The notes under the pieces were generated by a model. It searched no databases, was not told the DNA's origin, and saw only the letters and a program-made list of their open reading frames with translations. Shown here piece after piece: positions 51,501 through 55,706 of a stretch of DNA of 64,000 nt; position 1 is the stretch's first letter, and the number at the start of each line of letters is the position of its first letter. A program made the position numbers and the translations under genes. Source of the stretch: Tachypleus tridentatus (taxonomy: Eukaryota; Arthropoda; Merostomata; Xiphosura; Limulidae); contig NC_134837.1 of the NCBI RefSeq assembly GCF_004210375.1, positions 18,795,586 to 18,859,585 on the forward strand. The letters are read 5' to 3'.

Positions 51501-53278
51501 AACACCAGATTTTATCAGTATAAGTCCATAAATTTACTGCTGACTCACCAAGAGATAAGAGTTCCGACTTTGCTTGGTGGATAGAGCACTTGGTTCACAA
51601 TCTGAGGGTTGCAGGTTTTGTATCCAGGCATTGAACATGCTCACACTTTCAGCCATGGGAGAATTATATGTAATAATTAATCCCACTATTCATTAGAGTA
51701 GCCCAAGAGTTGGGAGTGAATAGCATTGGCCTTTCCTTTAGTCTATCACTCAAAAATTTGGAGAACTTAATAGTCATTAGTTATTCAAAGTTATCTTTGG
51801 CTTATAAGTAATAACTTTTAAAAACAATCAGATTTGTTCAATATACTGAGACTGAAATATTAACTTAAAATAGCTAGGCTTGTCTCAGTTTACCAGGGTT
51901 ATACATGAACAAATCTTCAACAAAAGGGTGGAGGTTAGGAGTTTAAGAACTATTTAGGTAGGGTTTTTAGTTTTGTTTAACATCATTTTATAAATAAAAG
52001 GGTGTAGGTTGAGAGATTTACTTTGCAGAATTTTTAATAGTGGTTTTACTTCTATTTTAAGGTTGTATCTGAGTGTTAACAACAAGTACATTCCTAAAAC
52101 TGGCCTTAGACAGCAATATGCAGCAGGAGTTCAGATATTGTGGATGTAGGCAATGAACTCCTAATCTTAAACTGATTTTCATAGCTGCTAGCTAGTTTAA
52201 CACCAGTGTTTGGGTTGTGTTTTACAGATGGAATATCCCGATGCATTTGGGTGCTATTGACAAAGACATTATTTATTATGACTTAATGTCAACAGTACGA
52301 CTGTATAAAGAAAAATAATCGTTTTATAACTCTGATTTAATCACTTACTAGCAATTAATGTAACTGGTGGTATCAGTTATTTACATTTATATATATTACC
52401 TCACAAACCAACAGTTTTTGGCATAAAAAAAATTAGGAAAATATAGCAGTGGTGGTAAACAATCAATAGCCACATTAAAAGTGCTACCCAAATGTGAAAA
52501 ACACCAATGTACCGATTTCATTATCAATACTCTTTGCTGTTTTTGGTAGGCTGGTATAGCACCTATATATAAATAGGCCTGTAGCATGCACCCACTGACA
52601 CAAGTCTCCTGTCATATCATATGAAGCATGACAATCTAGAAACCATTCAGTATACAACTAATGACACCCTTTGTACCTTAGAACCATGTTAAAATGTTTT
52701 TCAACTGAACATTGTAAAACTATTATAAAGATAACTTGTCAGCAAGAGAAATAGAATGTCTGTGTGTTGTTTTATGTAACAAGGTGCAATTTTATGGAAT
52801 ATTCCAACTTTGCACCTAAAATCTAGTTTTATACACCAATCTTTACTATGGATGAACTTCAATCTTCTGTTGCACATACGTACAGAGGATGCATTTATGC
52901 CTACAAGTTTTTCTTGGGATTTTGGTAATTACTGGTTTCAAATGTTCTACTTGTTGCTTTGCGCACTGACACCTTCAGCACACGATGCATATTAGAAAAA
53001 CTTCCAGAAGGCATGACCTCCAATAAGCTCAAAAACATATACTTACAGGTTACAACACTTCATCCCCTAAAACTAAATACTATTTTCCTTTACCTCTACA
53101 ATTCCAAGTTATTTGTCTGTCAAGACTTTTAAATGAATACATTAATTAACCTCACCATAGCCAGAAAGTAGAATTTCTCAAACTCTCCTTCCTGCTCTTT
53201 GACAGCATCAAATGAATCAGCCATAGCTTGATGTTTGGATAGTGTTTCTTCACCTTTCCAACACAGCCATCCCAGTAC
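13132..53278 (-). CDS. PLEKHG4/puratrophin-1-like Rho GEF, gene body (15-16 exons, 5' incomplete)
   Basis: Exons joined by consistent GT/AG borders and phases give about 940 residues with no start Met identified. Order: spectrin-like helical segment (residues 1-176 of the visible part), linker of low complexity (177-470), DH domain (about 474-650), PH domain (about 661-780), a conserved post-PH segment and a Ser-rich tail. DH domains load GTP onto Rho-family GTPases. PH domains assist the reaction and membrane binding. The match to puratrophin-1 is best in the PH region (GEFIVWQGR, RRVFLFEDLILFSK, RFEIWFRKRK, LLWKQALRNR) and just after it (EMRLAEMSSMGIGNKP). The Drosophila relative is quattro. 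Introns range from about 100 bp to 21 kb; the largest are full of mobile elements. The CRAL-TRIO-like N-terminus known in vertebrate members is not visible and should lie upstream. Confidence 0.85.
13150..13319 (-). CDS. PLEKHG4-like exon: C-terminal tail
   Basis: The acceptor TACATACACAG ends at 13320 on the - strand; the donor is GTAAAT at 13149. In the phase left by the exon ending at 14379 it reads ESGVETDVSIPSDCLLEV, then KKPERSDSILSNDS and ends EEQLLEE. It is acidic and Ser-rich with no known domain. If the weak donor is not used, the frame continues five codons to a stop at 13132. Confidence 0.7.
13320..14340 (-). other. Intron of the PLEKHG4-like gene
   Basis: AT-rich with an A15 tract at 13695-13709 and an AAT microsatellite at about 14100-14118. 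No other structure seen. Confidence 0.5.
14379..14579 (-). CDS. PLEKHG4-like exon: Ser-rich segment, with alternative 3' border at 14341
   Basis: The acceptor CTTTTTCATTAG is just upstream of 14579. The frame reads VPRFKSSVAVSS, then ISVSSSSSGSSQSS and ends AEESQLSS. A Ser/Gly-rich patch in this place also occurs in vertebrate puratrophin-1. Using the weak donor GTTGGT at 14378 keeps the phase needed by the exon at 13319. The stronger donor GTAAGT at 14340 would extend the exon to 14341 but brings an in-frame TAG as its last three bases. Confidence 0.8.
14721..14837 (-). CDS. PLEKHG4-like exon: post-PH segment
   Basis: Acceptor of 12 pyrimidines plus TAG; donor GTAATT at 14720. It reads EMRLAEMSSMGIGNKPCLDI and then KPSEDQINDRLV, a block strongly conserved after the PH domain in puratrophin-1 proteins. 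It begins with two bases and ends with one, matching both neighbours. Confidence 0.9.
15165..15342 (-). CDS. PLEKHG4-like exon: second half of PH domain
   Basis: Acceptor CTCTATTTCAG, donor GTAGGA at 15164. The frame reads TSDIGMTEQVGDSPTRFEIW, FRKRKLNDTYILQAPSPD, then a C-terminal helix YAWVQEISKLLWKQALRNR. The invariant Trp of the PH C-terminal helix is present (AWVQEI). This half supplies the last strands and capping helix of the PH fold. Confidence 0.95.
15640..16020. repeat. Old tandem duplication of about 190 bp
   Basis: 15665-15835 and 15855-16010 align as two diverged copies. Both begin GTTAARGTTAAGGAC(A/T)GAAAA and end near GCAGTTCTTCTGG / GTAGCTCTTCTGG, followed by a TTATTA motif. 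Intronic. Confidence 0.6.
16107..16286 (-). CDS. PLEKHG4-like exon: first half of PH domain
   Basis: Acceptor TTTTTCTTAAG; donor GTTAAT at 16106, less usual than GTAAG but phase-consistent. The frame reads VNVKEQGRLLRQGEFIVWQG, RSRKSLRRVFLFEDLILFSK and ends YQYKHSIK. The LLRQGEF start, basic loop and FLFEDLILFSK strand are the hallmark of the Dbl/puratrophin-type PH domain. It is exactly 60 codons, phase 0 to 0. Confidence 0.95.
16520..16597 (-). CDS. PLEKHG4-like exon: DH-PH junction
   Basis: 26 codons between acceptor GGTACACCCACAG-type sequence and donor GTAAG at 16519. It reads AAEEMVHFQLRHGNDLLAMD and then ALRDCD. This is the last DH helix and the linker to the PH domain; the FQLRHGNDLLAMDA motif is characteristic of the Dbs/puratrophin branch. 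Confidence 0.9.
17164..17307 (-). CDS. PLEKHG4-like exon: DH domain CR3
   Basis: 48 codons, phase 0 to 0, donor GTATGT at 17163. It contains MDLSSYLLKPVQRMGKYALL, the LxxxLxKPVQRxxKYxLLL signature of conserved region 3, the helix of DH domains that contacts the switch regions of the GTPase. Key residues (Leu-Leu, Pro-Val-Gln-Arg, Lys-Tyr) are intact, so exchange activity is expected. Confidence 0.97.
17407..17532 (-). repeat. SINE family B
   Basis: Read on the - strand, it begins with a tRNA-like head carrying TAGTACAGCGGTACG (box A-like) and GGGGTTCGATTCCCC (box B). It then runs to a tail TGGCTTTGCTATAAGAAAAAC. It is flanked by near-copies of ACTTGCATTCTTG (17401-17414) and ACTTGCATTCTTA (17532-17544), the target duplication. 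Intronic in the GEF gene. Confidence 0.85.
17808..17897 (-). CDS. PLEKHG4-like exon: DH domain middle
   Basis: 30 codons, phase 0 to 0, with donor GTAAGT at 17807 and acceptor TTTTTGCAG. It reads ESQFYLYALYNKNKPKSDSL and MVEYANIFFK. This is the helical segment between CR2 and CR3 of Dbl-type DH domains. Confidence 0.93.
17898..19063 (-). other. Intron of the PLEKHG4-like gene
   Basis: AT-rich, no repeat family or exon recognised. Confidence 0.4.
19064..19190 (-). repeat. SINE family B
   Basis: Same structure as 17407-17532: tRNA-like head with CTAGTACAGTGGTAAGC and GGGGTTCGATTCCCC, tail GGCTTTGTTGTAAGAAGAAC. It lies in the next intron of the same gene. Confidence 0.85.
19316..19489 (-). CDS. 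PLEKHG4-like exon: DH domain CR2 region
   Basis: 58 codons, phase 0 to 0, acceptor CTGTTTTCAG, donor GTAAG at 19315. It reads NYIPELLREDIPQALRGQRN, then VIFGNLEKIFEFHKHYFL and ends VGQCFLQY. The VIFGNLEKIFEFH segment is the canonical second conserved region of DH domains. Confidence 0.97.
19600..20935. repeat. 89-bp minisatellite with a decayed flank
   Basis: AGCTG occurs at 20101, 20190, 20279, 20368, 20457 and 20546, and continues to about 20900 with the same 89-bp period, giving about ten units. The unit contains CATACATAAAGCTGTTTGTG and GATAATGATAGTGAATTATT. From 19600 to 20040 there are older, length-variable relatives (TAAAGCTGTTTGTGGTAATG). It lies in the intron between the first two DH exons. 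Confidence 0.95.
20936..22130 (-). other. Intron of the PLEKHG4-like gene
   Basis: AT-rich, nothing recognised beyond the end of the 89-bp array. Confidence 0.4.
22131..22206 (-). CDS. PLEKHG4-like exon: start of DH domain (CR1)
   Basis: The acceptor is CTGTAG just upstream of 22206, followed by ACAG. Using the next AG three bases later would create an in-frame TGA, so the first AG is chosen. The frame reads KQLKLIMREMIHTERDYVNS and LEYIIE. MIHTERDYVNSLE is conserved region 1, whose Glu contacts the GTPase. Donor GTAAGT at 22130. Confidence 0.95.
22863..23021 (-). CDS. PLEKHG4-like exon: linker before DH
   Basis: Phase 2 on both sides, donor GTAAGG at 22862, acceptor CTGCTACAG. The frame reads LEFEESPKLASTKRHSQPCG and later RASPEHCHGKQQHEKTK. 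Ser/Thr/Pro and basic residues dominate and it is probably disordered. Borders are supported mainly by phase. Confidence 0.75.
23471..24201 (-). CDS. PLEKHG4-like exon: long linker
   Basis: Large exon of 731 bp. It starts AAQVRCQVAVDLIKAKQATF, continues through a helical MKARQQMELEHMKQ, then becomes low-complexity (Ser, Gln, Thr) with LDLYMEEKEEQLLSQGLI and ends DSGKKEEG. The first 35 residues extend the spectrin-like helical part. The remainder is likely a disordered regulatory linker. Acceptor TTTTTTTACAG, donor GTAAAT at 23470. Confidence 0.9.
25000..25220 (-). repeat. Internal tandem duplication in LINE 3' UTR
   Basis: Two diverged copies about 155 bp apart, each holding CACCTGAAG(A/C)TGGC, CCAGTC(T/C)TGGTT and TTATGGCCATTTT (starting near 25006 and 25161). 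Two-copy repeats in the 3' UTR may be part of the element's RNA recognition structure. Confidence 0.75.
25780..26136 (-). pseudogene. LINE copy 2 RNase H domain
   Basis: A readable frame carries YTDGSKSDNCVGSA, ELYTISLALDHIEAKQY and CTIYTDLISSILALKS. The Gly-His-Ala loop is changed near 25790. Downstream (to about 25570) a diverged RLRIGHSFLI-type segment normally seen at the LINE C-terminus can be read in another frame. Confidence 0.8.
26434..27700 (-). pseudogene. LINE copy 2 reverse transcriptase
   Basis: Broken over several frames: STLVGPDDVHYEMV, SGKDPKISSNYHPIALMS, GRMVNAHLVWFL, the active-site box FYVDDFHIS near 26985, and PETKFLRLIFGRKL. The catalytic Asp pair is intact in this copy. 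Confidence 0.8.
28330..28815 (-). pseudogene. LINE copy 2 endonuclease remnant
   Basis: Shows IQWN near 28795, the SLQETFLKPGD segment near 28700, then GVALLIDQHVPTLSLLLD and a shortened C-terminal part. The GDFN-containing block is missing or unreadable, so the catalytic core is incomplete. Confidence 0.7.
28853..30113 (-). pseudogene. LINE copy 2 ORF1 remnant
   Basis: Contains PFFIQKGLEGLSGSPKSV at the N-terminal side, a Cys/His knuckle region at about 29300-29450 and a C-terminal Ser-rich part (28853-29239). It aligns with the ORF1 remnant of copy 1. Some knuckle Cys appear substituted. Confidence 0.75.
30638..30841 (-). CDS. PLEKHG4-like exon: spectrin-like segment
   Basis: 68 codons, phase 0 to 0, acceptor GTTTCATTTAG, donor GTAAGT at 30637. 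It reads AYEWAVETMKFVSCLKIEKT, LIKLFKSLQDYIDNNPP and ends LATRLENESLLEQCK. Heptad-like helices fit the spectrin-repeat region upstream of the DH domain in this family. Confidence 0.9.
31255..31610. repeat. Degenerate tandem repeat, about 76-bp units
   Basis: Four to five diverged units share the order GATGTTTCTTCA, TCTGACAACA, ATTAAAAACCT and CTGTATTTTTC. Intronic and old. Confidence 0.65.
31939..32139 (-). CDS. PLEKHG4-like exon: spectrin-like segment
   Basis: 67 codons, phase 0 to 0, donor GTAATG at 31938, acceptor GTTTCTTTTAG directly abutting a tandem array. It reads RQIEKGNDLMEEASTFEPMS, then HHGVQTLASSLAKHLYDF and ends STKCYSLLDR. The first helix continues the exon at 53156 (FEKFYFLAM) into a normal spectrin-repeat pattern. 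Confidence 0.92.
32140..33540. repeat. 64-bp minisatellite abutting a splice acceptor
   Basis: About 22 units of 64 bp, each with TTAAAAGAAACACAACTGTC, ATTTCTACGTTACCATACTA and AAATACAGTTGTTAAGACGT. Two subtypes (GTACTATTA and GTGATGTTA at the unit junction) alternate in pairs over part of the array. This gives a 256-bp higher-order period, for example between the two AAACAAAACTG variants near 32659 and 32916. The exon-proximal unit supplies the polypyrimidine tract of the exon ending at 32139. Confidence 0.95.
33541..34920 (-). other. Intron, unassigned
   Basis: First part of the 21-kb intron. AT-rich with no exon or repeat family recognised. Confidence 0.35.
34930..35200 (-). repeat. SINE family A
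   Basis: Read on -, the head has box A-like TGGCCAGGTGGGTTAAGGCG and a box B GGGTTCGCATCCC, then a long unique body and a tail GTAGCTTTGCGCGAAATGC. Imperfect target duplication GTCCACATG / GTACACATG. Confidence 0.85.
35473..35720 (-). repeat. SINE family A with exact target duplication
   Basis: Flanked by AAGTCGAAATAT at 35461-35472 and again at 35721-35732. The head is degraded (box B TTTCGAATCCC), the tail is AACTTTGCGCGAAATTC, and an internal deletion shortens the body. Confidence 0.9.
36010..36240. repeat. Degenerate tandem repeat, about 75-bp units
   Basis: Three diverged units share TTCTAACAGAATACTT, TTTTTAGATT and ACATACAGGAATG. Intronic. Confidence 0.55.
36241..37600 (-). other. Intron, unassigned
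   Basis: No repeat family or exon recognised. Confidence 0.35.
37610..37756 (-). repeat. SINE family C
   Basis: On -, a tRNA-like head with CATAGCGGTGTGTCTACTGA and box B-like GGGTTTCGATACTCG, tail AACTTTGTGCTTAATTCTAA. It lies immediately next to the SINE A at 37771. Confidence 0.8.
37771..38052 (-). repeat. SINE family A, full length with target duplication
   Basis: Flanked by TTTATATTAAG (37760-37770 and 38053-38063). It shows the GGCCCGGCATGGCCTAG head start, box B GGGTTCGCGCCCG and tail GTAGCTTTGTGCGAAATTCC. A good reference copy for the family. Confidence 0.92.
38334..38417. repeat. 84-bp inverted repeat (hairpin element)
   Basis: The left arm AAAAACGGCTAGTATGGGTA and right arm TACCCATACCAGCTGTTTTT are near-perfect inverses with a short loop containing GGAGCGAAC. 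A one-armed relative lies at 48560-48625 (AAAACGGCTGGTTTGGGT, then GAGGAGCGAACATCAC). Confidence 0.7.
38650..38775 (-). repeat. SINE family B
   Basis: On -, the head is TTGTGCAGCGGGAAGTCC plus box B GGGATTCGATTCC, with tail TAACTTTGCTATGAGAAAAC. Diverged copy. Confidence 0.8.
39070..39190 (-). repeat. SINE family A fragment
   Basis: Only the tail (AACTGTGCGCGAAATTTAAA on -) and part of the body are present; the tRNA-like head is missing. Confidence 0.65.
40021..40260 (-). repeat. SINE family A
   Basis: Body and head recognisable (GGGTTTGAATCCC box B). Part of the tail (the GCTTTGCGCG block) is deleted. Target duplication about ATCAGAA on both sides. Confidence 0.85.
40347..40478 (-). repeat. 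SINE family C
   Basis: Head with box B GGGTTTCGATACCCG; tail GTAGCATTGTGCTTAATTC. It is directly followed by an inverted relative at 40497. Confidence 0.8.
40497..40620 (+). repeat. SINE family C-related, forward copy
   Basis: A forward copy with AAGTGACTCAGCAATAAGTC head and GGATTCGATACCTGTGGTGA, tail AGCTTTGTACTTAACAAG. With the preceding copy it forms an inverted pair that could fold in the intron RNA. Confidence 0.7.
40630..41100. repeat. Degenerate duplicated segment
   Basis: TTTGTATCCAATAAAAGCGC, then CTGATA and TTCCTGGCACGA-type words recur in diverged form at 40670, 40925 and 41045. Probably an old tandem or dispersed repeat. No coding capacity. Confidence 0.4.
41199..41473 (-). repeat. 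SINE family A
   Basis: Full-length copy; head with GGGGGTTAAGACACTTGACT, box B GGATTCGAATCCC, tail ATAGCTTTGCGCGAAATTC. Confidence 0.9.
41474..43030 (-). other. Intron, mostly unassigned
   Basis: Between 42630 and 42880 there are four diverged units of about 55 bp sharing (G/C)AGAAGAGGT and CA(A/G)A(A/G)TTT words. The remainder shows nothing recognisable. Confidence 0.4.
43599..43832 (-). CDS. 77-codon open frame in the TIR element
   Basis: It begins MPAKRIGTTGKGSVAKAPTR, then shows an acidic patch (EEFSDSEVPEEVTEV) and ends in a basic stretch (QKEHHHRQIGGRRRM). The basic-acidic-basic composition suits a DNA-binding accessory protein of a transposon or a fragment of one. I recognise no domain, and it could be the only surviving piece of a longer gene. 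Confidence 0.3.
   Translation of the reverse strand: MPAKRIGTTGKGSVAKAPTRRAQKPPTLPPREEFSDSEVPEEVTEVPQQKKGHQKEHHHRQIGGRRRMSVGPSGAWL
44107..44381 (-). repeat. SINE family A nested in the TIR transposon
   Basis: Full-length copy flanked by TTCTCAAACG (44097-44106) and TTCTCAGACG (44382-44391), one mismatch. It is therefore younger than the transposon it interrupts. Confidence 0.92.
44771..45030 (+). repeat. SINE family A, forward, diverged
   Basis: Starts ATGGCCCGGTGGTTAAGATG, has a decayed box B (GTTTCGAGTCC) and the body in forward order, ending GTAGCTTTAGGCGTAATTCG. Confidence 0.85.
45424..45648. mobile_element. TTAA-flanked MITE (piggyBac-like), copy 2
   Basis: Second 217-bp copy (45428-45644), with TTAA at 45424-45427 and 45645-45648. 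Termini, internal palindrome and length are the same as at 6786-7010; only scattered substitutions differ. Family activity was therefore fairly recent. Confidence 0.9.
45650..46140. repeat. Degenerate array of about 75-bp units
   Basis: The words TGATTTTCAAACA, AACAATATCCT and ACAAAAAT recur irregularly. Likely an ancient tandem array. Confidence 0.4.
46594..46848 (+). repeat. SINE family A, forward
   Basis: Clear pol III promoter boxes: TAGCCAGGTGGTTAAGGC and AAGTTCGAATCCCCG. The tail is TGCGAAATTCAAAAAACAAAC; it lacks the GCTTT part. Confidence 0.9.
47071..47284 (-). repeat. SINE family A, 3'-truncated
   Basis: Exact 12-bp target duplication AAACGGTAAAGA (47059-47070 and 47285-47296). The copy lacks the tail region, so it was truncated or deleted yet still duplicated its target. 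Box B GGGTTCGAATCCC is intact. Confidence 0.9.
47342..47590 (+). repeat. SINE family A, forward, diverged
   Basis: Head TGGTCTGGTGATTAAGGCGC, box B GGGATCGAAACCC, body recognisable through AGCCTTCGAATAACTTG. Confidence 0.8.
47680..47735 (+). repeat. Isolated I-LINE-like 3' tail
   Basis: TTGCTTTGTGCCATAAATCG followed by CCAAACCAACCAAC closely matches the 3' end of LINE copy 2. It may be a heavily 5'-truncated LINE or the end of another SINE. Confidence 0.65.
47736..48818 (-). other. Intron, unassigned
   Basis: AT-rich. The only recognised piece is the one-armed relative of the hairpin element at 48560-48625. Confidence 0.35.
48819..49152. mobile_element. 334-bp MITE with CCGTGTTTCTCCGA termini
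   Basis: Inverted termini: left CCGTGTTTCTCCGAAAATAA, right (inverted) CCGTGTTTCTCCGATAATAA. TA on both sides. Internal GGGCTTATATTAA and CACTAGG(G/T)CTTATTTT words form longer imperfect inverted repeats. The terminus resembles ISL2EU-type elements as I remember them. No coding capacity. Confidence 0.85.
49320..49862. repeat. 53-bp minisatellite, about ten near-identical units
   Basis: The unit is TTAAAACTACACCATATCGT, ACGTCTGGGAACTACTAATT, ATTCCATACGTAG. Units differ at only one or two positions in total, so expansion or homogenisation is recent. Diverged relatives continue on the other side of the Tigger insertion (50969-51295). Confidence 0.95.
49897..50966 (-). mobile_element. Tigger/pogo-type DNA transposon, internally deleted
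   Basis: Termini CAGTGGTACCTCGGTTCTTG at the left and, inverted, CAGTTGTACCTCGGTTCTCG at the right, with TA duplications at 49895-49896 and 50967-50968. It encodes the N-terminal part of a CENP-B-like transposase on -. Only 1.07 kb remains of an expected 2-3 kb, so the catalytic DDE region is gone. Confidence 0.88.
50434..50655 (-). pseudogene. Tigger/pogo transposase N-terminus (CENP-B-like HTH)
   Basis: The frame reads MGSQKDNESSKPKRKVVRAT, then EVKKDLIAKYESGVHVSNLV, then TQFGMVKSRVCTILKNKEVI. This is the first helix-turn-helix of pogo-superfamily transposases and CENP-B. It ends before the second HTH and the DDE domain because of the internal deletion. Confidence 0.85.
50967..51300. repeat. 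Old degenerate relatives of the 53-bp array, with a nested SINE
   Basis: Units of about 65 bp share AAAATTACACTTTATAATTG, CACCATGTCATCTG and TTATTACTCCAAAG(C/T)AA. A SINE C in forward orientation (51089-51205) interrupts them. Confidence 0.7.
51089..51205 (+). repeat. SINE family C, forward
   Basis: Begins CCCCTCAGTGGCACAGTGG and ends TGTAGCTTTATACTTAACTA followed by AACAAAC. It sits inside the degenerate tandem array. Confidence 0.8.
51430..51552 (-). repeat. SINE family C
   Basis: Tail TGTAGCTTTACACTAAAAAG on -, body with CATTGTG, decayed head. Placed directly before a forward SINE A-like copy. Confidence 0.65.
51560..51810 (+). repeat. SINE family A, strongly diverged
   Basis: Head GCTTGGTGGATAGAGCACTT, then AATCTGAGGGTTGCAGG, body with AGCCCAAGAGTTGG. 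The tail is nearly lost (TTCAAAGTTATCTTTGGCTT). Confidence 0.7.
51811..53155 (-). other. Intron, unassigned
   Basis: Last part of the 21-kb intron towards the upstream exon. No exon or repeat family recognised. Confidence 0.35.
53156..53278 (-). CDS. PLEKHG4-like exon: most upstream exon found
   Basis: 41 codons, phase 0 to 0, donor GTGAGG at 53155, acceptor TTATGCAG. It reads VLGWLCWKGEETLSKHQAMA, then DSFDAVKEQEGEFEKFYFLA and M. The WL..KGEE..L start and FEKFYFLA end are spectrin-repeat-like and run straight into the exon at 32139. The reading frame is inferred because no upstream exon is available to confirm the phase. Confidence 0.85.
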
Positions 53279-53924
53279 CTGCATAACAAAAGAAAACATT
53301 CAATTAATGAAGAGCATTTGTTACAAAACTAAACAAAATTCCCACTTTTCAATTGGGAAAAAAATTCAAATTAGTACACATACACATATATAACAAAAAC
53401 TGTAAGTCAAAATGTGTAGTATGTTATGCACAAATGTCATCCACGTATTCATTGTTGCTAGGTGGGAGTAGAACACATGAATGAAACAGTATAGTAAACA
53501 TTTTTGAAGTAAAATGGGAAGTCACTTTTCAGCTAAAGAGCAGTTGTTTTGCTACAAAACTGGTCAAACGAATTTTTATAAAATATTTTGGTATGTTGAT
53601 ATATCCAACAAAACTAATTTTCATTTATTTCAATCAAATACCAAATAACTTGTCTACTTAACACATTTGAAAGTGTAATTGGATCTTTTAATTATATAAT
53701 AATATGAATAATTGTTAAAAACCTGGGTACTTTGTTTCCTTATATTATTACCTTGAAAGGTATACAATGACTTTATTTATATATGTTGATGCAGATGCTT
53801 GTTAGAATATTTTTTCTTCTCTCTTAGTAAAAACTTTCTGTAACAATTCCATAAAGAACAAGTTCAGCTGATTACTTTGTTTTAATTTTAATTGTTTGGT
53901 TTTTTTTCAAATTAGTGAAGTTAA
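53279..53924 (-). other. Intron upstream of the first visible exon
   Basis: AT-rich, nothing recognised before the CR1/L2-like LINE. Confidence 0.35.
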
Positions 53925-55706
53925 TTGTAATGTCTCTTCTACTGAGCAACAAATTTCAGCCCTTGGCTTCTGCAGGCAAGGAACTACTGGAGGAAAGGAA
54001 GGTAATATGATCAAAGAATTATATGGATGATGAGTAGGTTATAGCATATGCAATTCCTTAACAAGGTATGTGGATAGGATATTTTGCAATGTAAATAGGA
54101 AAAAAAATCAGATTATTTTTACCCAGGGGCACAGGCTGAGTATATGACAGAGAGCAGAAGATATAAAGTATGGGACTAAAAGAAATACAGTTTTTGTGGT
54201 GCATGTAGGAGCTAATGATATGAGAAAAGGTAGGTTAGAGGAGCTAACCAGGATCCTTTTTGAATGAATGGTTTATATTTAATTGAGATAGGAAGAAATT
54301 GGCTTATTTTCTATGGTTATTAATTCAGCTGCAAAGGAAGTTTTAAACTTGGACTAAATAGTGGTTAAGGGTAGGATAAGCTAAATGCAAAACAAAAAAC
54401 ATATGAGGCAGAGAAAATTTTATGAAATGAGTATAGAAGTAGTTATAAGGATAGGCTTAATTGTTACTGTTGTAATACTATAAGATATCAGATAACTTTA
54501 AAACATTGGTAGAAATGGAGTATTTTGATATAATGGGAATAACTGAAACATGGTTAAATGTAGATGATTTTGATAATAGAAATTTATTTGAAATACATGG
54601 TTACATACTAGTTAATAGAGTATTAAAGAGGGGGGGAGATGTTTTATAAATAAAGTATGAATTACATTCTGTTGAAGTTAAAGGTAATAAATGGCAAGGA
54701 GACTGAACCCATTTGGGTTTCTGTTAGTGGATATAAAGAGAAAAGGCTTTGAGTGAGAATCTTTTCCAAACCACCAAATTATAATGATGAAATTAACAAG
54801 AAGTTTTATAATTAGATCAATATTTCAGCTGTTAACAAAGTCATAATTATTGGTAATTTTAATTTCAGGCATACAGATTTGGAAATGCTGATATCAAAAC
54901 ATGAGGGACAAATTTTTAAAATGAATCTTTTCATCAATTAGTCAAAGAACCTACTAGAAATAATGCTATTTTAGATTTATTGTTAACTTCAAATGTAAAA
55001 ATGGTTGAGAGGGTAGAAACATCTGGGTGTGAGTGATCATTGCTCTATTATGTTCAGTGATTTGCCATATGTGGTGATAAGGAATAACAATATTTTGGTT
55101 ACAAATTTTGAAGAGAGGCACCGATCAGATGTGTAAAATATTTTATAAAAACAATTTAAGATTTCAAATAAACATATTCTTTATAGAAAAAAAAATAGAT
55201 TTGGTATATCTGAACCTTCATAAAGCATTTTACAAAATTCCACATGAAAGGCTTGCAAAATAAATCTCTATTAGGAGTGGGGGATAATTTAGCAAATTGA
55301 ATTGAAGAGTAAGCTGGGTGAAAGAAAGCAGAGGGTTGTTATAAATGGAATTCAGTCAAACTGGATTAATGTTGCAAGTGATGTACTTCAGGGGTCAGTC
55401 TCAGGACCATTGCTCTTTTTGATTGACATTAATGACATAAGTTAGGAAATGGTCAATAAATTACTTAAACTTGCTGATTATATTAATGTCTTAGGTGTCT
55501 CTAACTTTGAAGAGATTGCTGCTAAATTACAAGATGATTTAGATCAGGGGTGTGCAACATTTTTCGTCGGTGGGCCATATAACCAACTTCATCAATCAAG
55601 CGGGGCCACTTAAAAAACAAGCTTATTCGTGTACATGCACAATAAATTAAAAAAAATTCTCAAAATGCAAGCAATAATATTTTATATTTTTGCATGAGTG
55701 ATCATT